Source: Agromyces salentinus (GTDB lineage: Bacteria > Actinomycetota > Actinomycetes > Actinomycetales > Microbacteriaceae). Taken from it: DNA of 54,454 bases. The position numbers were made by a program, and so were the translations under genes. The notes under the pieces are model-generated. The model worked only from the letters and a program-made list of their open reading frames with translations, was not told the origin of the DNA and searched no databases. The number at the start of each line of letters is the position of its first letter. Position 1 is the first letter of the stretch. This document shows, one piece after another, positions 24,192 through 31,748 of this stretch. Where the stretch lies: contig NZ_WBIR01000023.1 in the NCBI RefSeq assembly GCF_009749395.1, forward strand, positions 1-54,454. The letters are read 5' to 3'.

Positions 24192-25061
24192 ATGAGCCGT
24201 CTGATCGTGCTGGTGGCGGCGGTGTCGCTCGTCCTGTCGGCCTGCTCCACGACCCCGCCGGCAGCAGCTCCCGCGAGCCCGCACGCGGGGCAGGAGGGCC
24301 GGGCGATCGAGCTGCCGCCGACGCACGGCGTCTTCGACTACCAGCTCGGCGGCCCCTCCGAGCGGGTCGAGACGGCGGACGGGCACCTCGACCCCGACGT
24401 CGTGGTCAGGGACGCCTCGGCACCGCCGCCGTCGGGCGCCTACGGCATCTGCTACGTGAACGGCTTCCAGACCCAGCCCGGCGAGGAGGACGCGTGGCTC
24501 GAGCGCAGCGACCTGCTGCTCGGGGATGGGGACGACGGGTTCGTGAGGGACCCCGCCTGGCCCGATGAACTCGTCCTCGATCCGTCGACCGAGTCGCAGC
24601 GCGCCGGCATCCTCGAGGTCCTCGGACCGGTCATCGCGTCCTGCGCGGCGGCAGGCTACGACGCCGTCGAGATCGACAACCTGGACACCTGGACGCGGTT
24701 CCCCGAGATCGACAGGTCGGGAGCGCACGCGCTCGCCGCCGCGTACGTCGCCCTCGCCCACGAGGCGGGGCTCGCGATCGGGCAGAAGAACGCGGCCGAG
24801 ATCGCCCCGTTCGCCCACGACGAGCTCGGCTTCGACTTCGCGATCAGCGAGGAGTGCGCCGCCTTCGACGAATGCGGCGACTACACGGCCGTCTACGGCG
24901 ACCACCTCCTGCAGGTCGAGTACCCCGAGGCGCTGGACGAGGCCGGGCTCACGCTCGCCGAGGCCTGCTCGCTCGAGGACCGGGCGCCCACGATGATCCT
25001 GCGCGATCGGGACCTCGCCCCGGCCGGAGACGCGGGGCACCGCTACGAACGCTGCGACTGA
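24192..25061 (+). CDS. GH114-like lipoprotein (endo-alpha-1,4-polygalactosaminidase family)
   Basis: 289 residues. The lipoprotein signal has lipobox LSAC with Cys at 18. The rest fits the GH114 TIM-barrel family: FDYQLGG start, a YGICYVNGFQ strand, the YDAVEIDNLD motif with candidate acid residues, an IGQKN strand and SEECAAFDECGDY with a cysteine pair. Family members cleave galactosamine-containing exopolysaccharides, but the actual substrate is unknown. The WxxR segment after the first strand is altered, so activity should not be taken for granted. The ATG at 24192 is preferred because the lipoprotein n-region is then short; an ATG at 24183 is possible. Single gene with its own promoter. 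Confidence 0.75.
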   Translation: MSRLIVLVAAVSLVLSACSTTPPAAAPASPHAGQEGRAIELPPTHGVFDYQLGGPSERVETADGHLDPDVVVRDASAPPPSGAYGICYVNGFQTQPGEEDAWLERSDLLLGDGDDGFVRDPAWPDELVLDPSTESQRAGILEVLGPVIASCAAAGYDAVEIDNLDTWTRFPEIDRSGAHALAAAYVALAHEAGLAIGQKNAAEIAPFAHDELGFDFAISEECAAFDECGDYTAVYGDHLLQVEYPEALDEAGLTLAEACSLEDRAPTMILRDRDLAPAGDAGHRYERCD

Positions 25062-25105
25062 GGCCCGGCCGCCCCTATCCTGAGCGGAACGACGAGGAGG
25101 TCCGC

Positions 25106-25924
25106 ATGAGCGCGAATGCACCGGATGACCGGCCTGACGCACCGACGGCGACGAGCCGGCAGGCCGTGCGGGGCTACCGGCGCATCGCCATCATCGTGCT
25201 CGTGGCCTCCCTGTCGATCACGGCCGTGATCGGCATCGTGACCCTCCTCAGCGGTGAGTTCGGCGAGGTGCAGGGCCGGGTGCTGCTGACGACGCTCGTC
25301 ATCGCCGGCGCGAGCATCCTCGCCCTCTGCCATCTGACCGTGATCGGGCGGCCCGTTCGGGCGGTCGGCTTCGTCGGGCTCGTCACGAGCGCCGTCGCGC
25401 TGCTGCTCGGCCTCGTGGTCGTGTGGACCCCGTGGACCGTGGACGTGGGAGATTGGGTGGGCGACGCCTGGCGTTGGTTCGGCGTCGCATCGATCCTCGC
25501 CGCGAGCCTCGCCCACGCGAACCTGCTCCTCCTGCTGTCGGGGCGGCGCCGCCGGGTCGTGCGCATCGCGCTCGCCATCACGCTCTCGGCCATCGCGATC
25601 GTCGCGGCGATGCTGATCCTGCCGATCCTGACCGACTGGGCGATCCCGGGCCCCGACGGCGAGACGTACTGGCGGTGGTTCGGCGTCATCGCCATCCTCG
25701 ACGCGCTCGGCACGATCGTGCTTCCCGTCGTTGCCCTCCTGCTCCGCGACCGCCCCGCACCCACGCCCCCGGACGCCGCGGGCGGGCCGGACGCGGCATC
25801 CGCTCGCTCGGCACTGGATGAACGGATCGAGGCGCTCTCGGCGGCGACCGGGCTCGATCGCGACGCGCTGCTGCACGCCGCGCTCGACGCCTTCGAGGCC
25901 CGGCGCGGGTCGCTTCCGGGCTGA
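25106..25924 (+). CDS. Polytopic membrane protein, unknown function
   Basis: 272 residues with about six transmembrane helices between residues 25 and 215 (arranged as two similar three-helix halves, each ending near a WRWFGV motif, which suggests internal duplication). A ~35-residue C-terminal region (LDERIEALSAATGLDRDAL) looks like a small helical dimerisation or ribbon-helix-helix-like segment. Family not recognised. ATG start with GAGGAGG 5 bases upstream. Confidence 0.7.
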   Translation: MSANAPDDRPDAPTATSRQAVRGYRRIAIIVLVASLSITAVIGIVTLLSGEFGEVQGRVLLTTLVIAGASILALCHLTVIGRPVRAVGFVGLVTSAVALLLGLVVVWTPWTVDVGDWVGDAWRWFGVASILAASLAHANLLLLLSGRRRRVVRIALAITLSAIAIVAAMLILPILTDWAIPGPDGETYWRWFGVIAILDALGTIVLPVVALLLRDRPAPTPPDAAGGPDAASARSALDERIEALSAATGLDRDALLHAALDAFEARRGSLPG

Positions 25925-25997
25925 CGCGTCGAGACGCGAGCCGCCGCGCCCGCTCGACCGCGCCCACATGACCGCGCGCGCCCACCCGCACGCGTGG

Positions 25998-26003
25998 GAC
26001 GAT
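25998..26003 (+). promoter_or_regulatory. -10-like box, leaderless start at 26010
   Basis: GACGAT followed by 6 bases and GTG. It matches the TANNNT spacing of the other leaderless starts in the window, though the first base is off consensus. Confidence 0.3.
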
Positions 26004-26009
26004 GCTCGC

Positions 26010-26777
26010 GTGGAGCCCGCACCCCGCATCGAGTTCGAGTCCGACGTGTTCAGTCCGCGCGGCCTGACGCTGCTCGTCGACGGCTCGGCGCAGTCGCACG
26101 TCGACCTCGCCGACCCGACCCGCCTCTTCTTCGAGTACGTGCGCCGGGTCGGGCACGTCATCGACCACCACGGAGAACGGGGCGCCCCGATCGACGTGCT
26201 GCACCTCGGCGGCGGCGCCCTCACGCTCCCCCGCTACGTGGCTGCGACGCGTCCGCGCTCGCGCCAGGTCGTGGTCGACTTCGACGCCGAGCTCGTCGCG
26301 GTCGTGCGGGCCAGGGCGCCCTGGCCCGCGGCATCCGGCATCGAGGTGCGCGTCGCCGACGCCCAGGATGCCGTGCGGGAGGCTGCCGCACGACGAGAGC
26401 GGTTCGACCTCGTCATCGTCGACCTCTACACGCATCTGGACGCACCCGCGTTCGTCGACGATCCCGCCTTCCTCGGCGCCTGCCTCGCGCTGCTGCGGCC
26501 GGGCGGGCTCGTGGTCGTCAACATCGCGGATGCCGCTGGGCTCGCGCGTCTCCGTACGGCGGCGCGCGCGCTCGCGAGGGCCGCACCCGGCGGCGGGCTG
26601 CTCGCGGCCGGGGACACGGCCGTGCTCGACGGGTCGGAGGAGGGCAACGCGGTGCTCGTCGCCGCGCCGGGCTCCATGCCGGTGGACCTCGCCGGCGCGC
26701 TCGCCGCCGGCGGCCCGTTCCCGGCGACCGTGCTCGAGGGCGACCGGCTCGACTTCGTGCTCTGGGGCGCCTGCTGA
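26010..26777 (+). CDS. Spermidine-synthase-like (PAPT/methyltransferase fold) protein, copy 1
   Basis: 255 residues with a Rossmann methyltransferase fold of the spermidine-synthase type: glycine loop VLHLGGGALTLPRYVA, acidic strand end VVDFDAEL, and FDLVIVDLY at the position of the aminopropyl-transferase catalytic Asp. Actinobacterial relatives are annotated as spermidine synthase, but the polyamine pocket is not clearly present, so it may be another SAM-type enzyme. The GTG at 26010 aligns with the start of copy 2 and has a -10-like box 6 bases upstream; an ATG at 25968 would add a poorly conserved 14 residues. A paralog follows after 24 bases. Confidence 0.7.
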   Translation: MEPAPRIEFESDVFSPRGLTLLVDGSAQSHVDLADPTRLFFEYVRRVGHVIDHHGERGAPIDVLHLGGGALTLPRYVAATRPRSRQVVVDFDAELVAVVRARAPWPAASGIEVRVADAQDAVREAAARRERFDLVIVDLYTHLDAPAFVDDPAFLGACLALLRPGGLVVVNIADAAGLARLRTAARALARAAPGGGLLAAGDTAVLDGSEEGNAVLVAAPGSMPVDLAGALAAGGPFPATVLEGDRLDFVLWGAC

Positions 26778-26788
26778 GGCGTGCGCGG

Positions 26789-26794
26789 TAGCGT
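26789..26794 (+). promoter_or_regulatory. -10 box, leaderless start at 26802
   Basis: TAGCGT, 7 bases, then GTG. No ribosome site precedes the start. Confidence 0.5.
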
Positions 26795-26801
26795 GGCATC
26801 C

Positions 26802-27662
26802 GTGCCCTCCGACCCCGACCTCGAACGCCGCCTCTCGGTGAGCGGCCACCTCGCCCACCTCGAGGAGTCCCGCCAGGTGCCGGGATCGTGGACCCTCTAC
26901 GTCGACGGCACGCCCCAGTCGCACGTCGAGCTCGACCGCCCCGACTGGCTCGGCTTCGAGTACGTGCGCCGCATCGGGCACGCGGTCGACCTCGTGCGTC
27001 CGGAGGGCGAGGCGATCACCGCGCTGCACCTCGGCGGCGGCGCGCTCACGCTGCCGAGGTACGTCGCGACGACTCGCCCCGGTTCCCGCCAGCAGGTGAT
27101 CGAGCTCGAGTCCGAACTCGTCGACCTCGTGCGCGAGCACCTGCCGATGCCGCGCGGGGCCCAGGTGCGCGTACGCCACGGCGATGCGCGCGAGGTGCTC
27201 GCGAAGCTGCCCGCCGGACTCGACGGCGCCGTCGACATCGCGGTCGTCGACATCTTCTCGGGCTCGCGCACCCCGGCGCACGTCACGAGCGTCGAGTTCT
27301 ACGAACTGCTGGCCAGGCGCATGGCCCCGCAGGGCATCGCGGTCGCGAACGTCGCCGACGGCACCGGCCTGGCCTTCGCCAGGTCGCAGGCGGCGACCCT
27401 CGCGCACCTGTTCGAGCACGTGGCCATCGCCGCCGACGCGTCGATGCTGAAGGGCCGCCGGTTCGGCAACGTCGTCATGTACGCCTCGAACGCCGAGCTG
27501 CCCTTCGCCGGCCTGCCGCGGCGGCTCGCGAGCGATCCGGCCCCGGCGCGCATGGTCGATGGCGCCGAGCTCGTCAACTTCATCGCGGGCGCCCCGGTCG
27601 TGACGGATGCCACCGCGGTGCCCTCTCCTCCGCCGGCGCGCTCGATCTTCCTCAAGCGCTGA
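26802..27662 (+). CDS. Spermidine-synthase-like protein, copy 2
   Basis: 286 residues, clearly homologous to the gene just upstream (shared VDGxxQSHV, FEYVRRxGH and HLGGGALTLPRYVA motifs). The SAM-binding glycine loop and the VIELESEL acidic strand are intact; the catalytic-site region reads VDIAVVDIFSGS. C-terminal residues after ~265 are a Pro/Ala-rich tail. The pair looks like a tandem duplication that diverged. GTG start at 26802, leaderless by its TAGCGT box, so it can be expressed separately from copy 1. Confidence 0.75.
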   Translation: MPSDPDLERRLSVSGHLAHLEESRQVPGSWTLYVDGTPQSHVELDRPDWLGFEYVRRIGHAVDLVRPEGEAITALHLGGGALTLPRYVATTRPGSRQQVIELESELVDLVREHLPMPRGAQVRVRHGDAREVLAKLPAGLDGAVDIAVVDIFSGSRTPAHVTSVEFYELLARRMAPQGIAVANVADGTGLAFARSQAATLAHLFEHVAIAADASMLKGRRFGNVVMYASNAELPFAGLPRRLASDPAPARMVDGAELVNFIAGAPVVTDATAVPSPPPARSIFLKR

Positions 27663-27697
27663 GCGCCGGCGCCGAACCTCGGTCGGCCCCCGCGCTC

Positions 27698-29374
27698 TCA
27701 GCCGGCGTCGACCTCGCGGACGCGGCTCGGCGCCGACTCGTTCCAGACCCGGTCCAGCGCCGTGACCGCGTACGTGTACGTCCGGCCCGGGTCGGCCGTC
27801 GCGTCGACCCACTCCTGCCGCACCCCGTCACCGGCGCGCACGGTGGCGACGAGGTTGGCGGCGTGCTCGACGTCGATGGCGTCCGCGGAACCCTCGACCC
27901 GGTACACCGCGAACGACGTCGCGCGCCGGTTCGGCCGCTCCGCGTCGAGCCAGGCGAGCTGCACGCCGTCATCGGAACGGGCCGCGCGTGCCAGCACCGG
28001 TGCACCAACCGGCGTCGCCGGCAGCCAGGGCATCGCGGGCACGATCGCCGGAGCCGAGTAGTGGCGGTCCCGCACGAGTGACATCGAGCCCTGCGGATCC
28101 GCGGGCACGTGCTTGGCGGAGAAGTAGACGTTGCCGTGCACGGGCCGGCCCGCGGCATCGAGCTCGCGGTCGAAGGCGAGGTGGTTCGACAGTTCCGCGG
28201 GGTCGCTGAAGACGCCGGAGGTGACCTTGTAGAGCGCCTCCCCGATGTAGAGGTGCGTTCCGGATGCCGCGGCGACGTCCGCCCACCAGGGCACGAGCGC
28301 CGCGTAGTCGGCGACCGCGAGCCCGAACTGCCAGTAGATCTGCGGGTTGATGTAGTCGAGCCAGCCCTCGAGCACCCACCTGCGGGTGTCGGCGAACTGG
28401 AGGTCGTACGACTGCGACCCACCGGTCGCCGAGCCCGCCGGATCGGTCGCGGCGTTGCGCCAGATGCCGAACGGGCTGATGCCGAACTTCACCCACGGCT
28501 TCGCGGCCTTGATGCGCTCGGAGATCGACTGCACGAAGGTGTCCACGTTGTGCCGTCGCCAGTCGGCGATGTCGGCGAAGCCGCCGCCGTGCGCGGCGTA
28601 GGTCGCGGCATCCGGAATCGTGGCACCGGCGACCGGGTAGGGGTAGAAGTAGTCGTCGAAGTGCACGCCGTCGAGGTCGTAGTGCTCGACGGCATGCATG
28701 ATCGCCTGCTGGATGTGCTCCTGCGCCTCGGGCAGCCCCGGGTCGAAGTAGAGCTTCCCGCCGTACGGCCAGACCCATTCCGGGTGCACGCGTGCGGGGT
28801 GCTCCGGCACGAGCTGCGACGGGTCGGCCTGCATCGAGACCCGGTACGGGTTGAACCAGGCGTGCAGTTCGAGGTTGCGCCGGTGCGCCTCCTCGACGAT
28901 GAACGCGAGCGGGTCGTAGCCCGGGTCCCGGCCCTGCACGCCGGTGAGGTACTGCGACCACGGCTCGAGCGGGCTCGGCCAGAACGCATCCGCGGCGGGT
29001 CGCACCTGCACGAAGACCGCGTTCAGCCGGAACTGCTCGGCCACGTCGAGCCAGTGCAGGAACTCCGCGCGCTGCTCAACGGCCGTGAGGCCGGTTCGGC
29101 TCGGCCAGTCGATGTTCACGACCGAGGAGATCCACATGGCGCGGAGCTCGCGCTTGCGCGGCCCGACGGCGACGTTCGCGTCGTCGAGGCCTGCCGCGCG
29201 CGCCGCGGGCGGTGCCAGCGTGCCGACGGTCACGGTGAAGGCGGATGCCGCCGCCCCGGCGACCGCGAGCGTCAGGAACCCGCGGCGGGCGAGACCCTGC
29301 GATGGGGATCCGACCGCCGCATCCGGCATCGCATCGGCATCGGCAGCGGCGGGAGTGGCGTTCTCGATGGGCAT
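27698..29374 (-). CDS. Tat-exported GHL10-type glycoside hydrolase (DUF187/YngK-like)
   Basis: 558 residues. A twin-arginine signal (ARRGFL, Arg 30 and 31) and a hydrophobic stretch ending in ARA precede a GHL10 barrel: ELRAMWISSVVNIDWP at its start, then FVQVRPAADAFWPS, HAWFNPYR, YDLDGVHFDDYFYP and KFGISPFGIWR, with INPQIYWQFG near the end of the barrel. The final ~110 residues form a fibronectin-III-like module. The family hydrolyses cell-wall or storage polysaccharides; the substrate here is unknown. ATG at 29374 with GGAGG 8 bases upstream. An inverted repeat overlaps its promoter, so it is probably repressor-controlled. Confidence 0.88.
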   Translation of the reverse strand: MPIENATPAAADADAMPDAAVGSPSQGLARRGFLTLAVAGAAASAFTVTVGTLAPPAARAAGLDDANVAVGPRKRELRAMWISSVVNIDWPSRTGLTAVEQRAEFLHWLDVAEQFRLNAVFVQVRPAADAFWPSPLEPWSQYLTGVQGRDPGYDPLAFIVEEAHRRNLELHAWFNPYRVSMQADPSQLVPEHPARVHPEWVWPYGGKLYFDPGLPEAQEHIQQAIMHAVEHYDLDGVHFDDYFYPYPVAGATIPDAATYAAHGGGFADIADWRRHNVDTFVQSISERIKAAKPWVKFGISPFGIWRNAATDPAGSATGGSQSYDLQFADTRRWVLEGWLDYINPQIYWQFGLAVADYAALVPWWADVAAASGTHLYIGEALYKVTSGVFSDPAELSNHLAFDRELDAAGRPVHGNVYFSAKHVPADPQGSMSLVRDRHYSAPAIVPAMPWLPATPVGAPVLARAARSDDGVQLAWLDAERPNRRATSFAVYRVEGSADAIDVEHAANLVATVRAGDGVRQEWVDATADPGRTYTYAVTALDRVWNESAPSRVREVDAG

Positions 29375-29398
29375 CGCAGGTCCTCCATTGGTCCAGTG

Positions 29399-29433
29399 TG
29401 GAAGATACTTCCAGTTTTGCTGCCCAATGTGAA
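29399..29433 (-). promoter_or_regulatory. Operator and promoter of GHL10 gene
   Basis: TGGAAG-ATA-CTTCCA (29399-29413) is a perfect 15-base inverted repeat. On the minus strand it overlaps a -10-like AAGTAT (29405-29410), which has TTCACA 17 bases upstream (29428-29433). The sequence is distinctly AT-richer than around it. A repressor site is inferred; no regulator gene lies next to it. Confidence 0.55.
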
Positions 29434-29450
29434 GAGTAATTTCCGGTAGT

Positions 29451-30329
29451 TCAGGCGTGGCGGAATCGCAGCTCCTGACCGGGTCTCACCTGTGCGAGCC
29501 GGTCGAGCGAGGCCGCGGCGACCACCGCGATGACGGGATAGCCGCCGGTGACCGGCCGGTCGGCCAGCAGGATCGTCGGTCGCCCGTCGCCGGCGACCTG
29601 CACCGACCCCGGCACGGTCGCCTCGCTCGCGAGCTCCCCGTCGACCCGGCGCGCGAGCACATCGCCGACGAGCCGCGCGCCGATGCGATCGGCCTGGTCG
29701 GACATGCGCCACGCCCCATCGAACAGCCCTCGGCGCGCAGCATCCGTGAACCAGTCGGCGCGGGGACCGGGAAGGAGCGAGAGCGTCACTGTGCCCGACG
29801 GCGGAGGGAACGCCGCCTCGTGATCGAGGAGGGGCACGGATGCCGCGGGCGCGGCCCCGATCGGCAGCACGTCGCCGGCCCGCACCGGGTCGGGGCCGAG
29901 TCCGGAGAGCGTGTCGCGCGAGCGGGAGCCGAGCACCGCCGGGACGTCGATGCCGCCCCGAACGGCGAGGAGGGACCGGATGCCGCGTTCGGGCGGCGCG
30001 AGCTCGAGCACGCCGCCCTCGGCGGCCCGCGCCGCCGTGTAGGGCGCGATGCGGCGTCCGTCGAGCCGCACGTCGCCCCACGCTCCCGTCACGGCGAACC
30101 ACGTCTCGGCCGCGAACCGCGAGCGGAACCCGCCCATGGCGATCTCGAGGGCCGCGGCGGCGTCGGGGTTGCCGACCAGCCGGTTCGCGAGGGTGAGCGC
30201 TCCCCGGTCGAGCGCACCGGAGGCCGGCACCCCGAGGTGGGCGAGCCCCGGCCGGCCGAGATCCTGCACGAGGGTCGAGGCGCCGGGCGCCTCGACCGTG
30301 AGGCGCGACGGACGGCTGGAGGTGGTCAT
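29451..30329 (-). CDS. pxpC: 5-oxoprolinase subunit C (biotin-dependent carboxyltransferase fold)
   Basis: 292 residues, the KipA/PxpC size. With PxpA and PxpB it hydrolyses 5-oxo-L-proline (pyroglutamate) to glutamate using ATP. Family signatures: GASTLVQDLGRPGL near the N terminus, GVPASGALDR, RGGIDVPAVLGSRSRDT and the C-terminal LADRPVTGGYPVIA. ATG at 30329 overlaps the stop of pxpB (ATGA), so the two are translationally coupled. Last gene of pxpABC. Confidence 0.93.
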   Translation of the reverse strand: MTTSSRPSRLTVEAPGASTLVQDLGRPGLAHLGVPASGALDRGALTLANRLVGNPDAAAALEIAMGGFRSRFAAETWFAVTGAWGDVRLDGRRIAPYTAARAAEGGVLELAPPERGIRSLLAVRGGIDVPAVLGSRSRDTLSGLGPDPVRAGDVLPIGAAPAASVPLLDHEAAFPPPSGTVTLSLLPGPRADWFTDAARRGLFDGAWRMSDQADRIGARLVGDVLARRVDGELASEATVPGSVQVAGDGRPTILLADRPVTGGYPVIAVVAAASLDRLAQVRPGQELRFRHA

Positions 30330-30952
30330 CGCGTCGGCTCGAACCGCACGCGGCGACCGGGTGCGAGCACCGCGGGCTCGGCGGCGGCCGGATCCCAGAG
30401 CGGCGCGTCGGTGCGACCGAGCAGGCGCCATCCACCCGGGCTCTGCCGCGGGTACACGCCGCCGAACGCCCCCGCCACCGCGACGGACCCGCCGGGCACG
30501 CGGGGACGCGGCGCCTCGAGCCGCGGGACCTCGTGGGGCCAGTCCTCGCTCACGAGGTATCCGAACCCCGGCGCGAAGCCCACGAACGCGACCCGCCACT
30601 CGATGCCCGAGTGGCGCGCGACGAGGGCGTCCACCGACATGTGGAGCAGCGCCGCGGTCGCCGCGAGGTCGGCCCCGTCGTAGGTCACCCGGATGCGCAT
30701 GGGCTCGGCGTGCGCCCCGGCGACCCGCGACCCCGCCTCGGCCGGGATCCGACGGATCCAGGTCGCGGCCGACTCCAGCGGCATCCGCTCGGGATCGACC
30801 GAGACGAGCAGGGTCCGCGCAGCGGGGACGAGTTCGACCACGCCCGGCGGCCGCGCCTCCTCGAGCGCATCGTGGAGGGCGAGCACCTCCTCGAGCGAGT
30901 CGCATTCGACGAGCAGGGCGGACTCGCCGCTGGGCAGCAGCCGGCGGCTCAC
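30326..30952 (-). CDS. pxpB: 5-oxoprolinase subunit B (KipI-like)
   Basis: 208 residues. Family marks include the GFAPGFGYL loop, RPRVPGGSVAVAG and YPRQSPGGWRLLGRT in the C-terminal cyclophilin-like half. It forms the PxpBC subcomplex. GTG start; the last 4 bases of pxpA (GTGA) overlap it, and its own stop overlaps pxpC. Confidence 0.93.
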   Translation of the reverse strand: MSRRLLPSGESALLVECDSLEEVLALHDALEEARPPGVVELVPAARTLLVSVDPERMPLESAATWIRRIPAEAGSRVAGAHAEPMRIRVTYDGADLAATAALLHMSVDALVARHSGIEWRVAFVGFAPGFGYLVSEDWPHEVPRLEAPRPRVPGGSVAVAGAFGGVYPRQSPGGWRLLGRTDAPLWDPAAAEPAVLAPGRRVRFEPTR

Positions 30953-31710
30953 GCGAACGCCCGGATCTCGACGCCGGCGCGCTCGAGCGCGGCCCGCACC
31001 GCGGCGGCCATGACGGCCGCCCCGGGAGTGTCCCCGTGCAGGCAGAGCGAGTCGGGTCGCAGCTCGACACGGCTGCCGTCATCGGCCGTGATGGAGCCCG
31101 TCTCGGCGAGTTCGAGCGCACGATCGGCGGCCGCCGCGGGGTCGTCGACGATCGAGGTCGGCTGCCCGCGCGGCACGAGCGAGCCGTCGGCGAGGTACCC
31201 CCGATCGACGAACGCCTCGCGAGCGAAGCGCAGCCCCGCGGCGTCCGCGGCCAGTTCGATCTCGCTCGAGGGCGGGCCGAGCACCGGCAGCGTCGGGTCG
31301 TACACCGCGACGGCCTCGGCGAACGCGCGAGCCGCCGCGGCATCCGTCGCGAGCCGGTGGTAGAGGGCGCCATGGGCCTTGACGTAGCGCACGCGGATGC
31401 CCGAGGCACGGGCGACGCCGTCGAGCGAGCCGAGCTGCACGAGGAGCTCCGCGGCGATCTCGTCGGGGCTCGTCTCGAGCGCGCGCCGCCCGAAGCCGAC
31501 GAGGTCGCGATACCCGGGGTGCGCCCCCAGCACGACCCCCTCGCGCGCGGCGGCGGCGGCACTGCGGGCCATCGTGACCGCGTCGCCGGCGTGGAACCCG
31601 CAGGCGACGTTCGCACTCGTGACCACCCGGAACATCGCCTCGTCGTCGCCCACGTGCCAGGCCCCGAAGCTCTCGCCGAGGTCGCTGTTGAGGTCGATCG
31701 TCGGCTGCAT
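30949..31710 (-). CDS. pxpA: 5-oxoprolinase subunit A (LamB/YcsF)
   Basis: 253 residues, the normal size. Family motifs: IDLNSDLGESFG at the N terminus, SANVACGFHAGD (metal-binding region), GAHPGYRDLVGFGRR, YVKAHGALYH and LCLHGDTPGA. First gene of pxpABC, on the minus strand. The ATG at 31710 lies 7 bases after a CAGAAT box, so the transcript is probably leaderless. An ATG at 31719 lies inside that box and is unlikely. Divergent, 38 bases away, from a sugar dehydrogenase gene. Confidence 0.93.
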   Translation of the reverse strand: MQPTIDLNSDLGESFGAWHVGDDEAMFRVVTSANVACGFHAGDAVTMARSAAAAAREGVVLGAHPGYRDLVGFGRRALETSPDEIAAELLVQLGSLDGVARASGIRVRYVKAHGALYHRLATDAAAARAFAEAVAVYDPTLPVLGPPSSEIELAADAAGLRFAREAFVDRGYLADGSLVPRGQPTSIVDDPAAAADRALELAETGSITADDGSRVELRPDSLCLHGDTPGAAVMAAAVRAALERAGVEIRAFA

Positions 31711-31717
31711 GCGTTCC

Positions 31718-31723
31718 ATTCTG
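31718..31723 (-). promoter_or_regulatory. -10 box of pxpABC
   Basis: Minus-strand CAGAAT, 7 bases, then the pxpA ATG. Confidence 0.45.
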
Positions 31724-31736
31724 CCCAAGCGGGCCG

Positions 31737-31742
31737 CAGACT
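31737..31742 (+). promoter_or_regulatory. -10 box of sugar dehydrogenase gene
   Basis: CAGACT, 6 bases, then GTG at 31749. It lies head to head with the pxpA box only 13 bases away. Confidence 0.4.
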
Positions 31743-31748
31743 GGGGAG

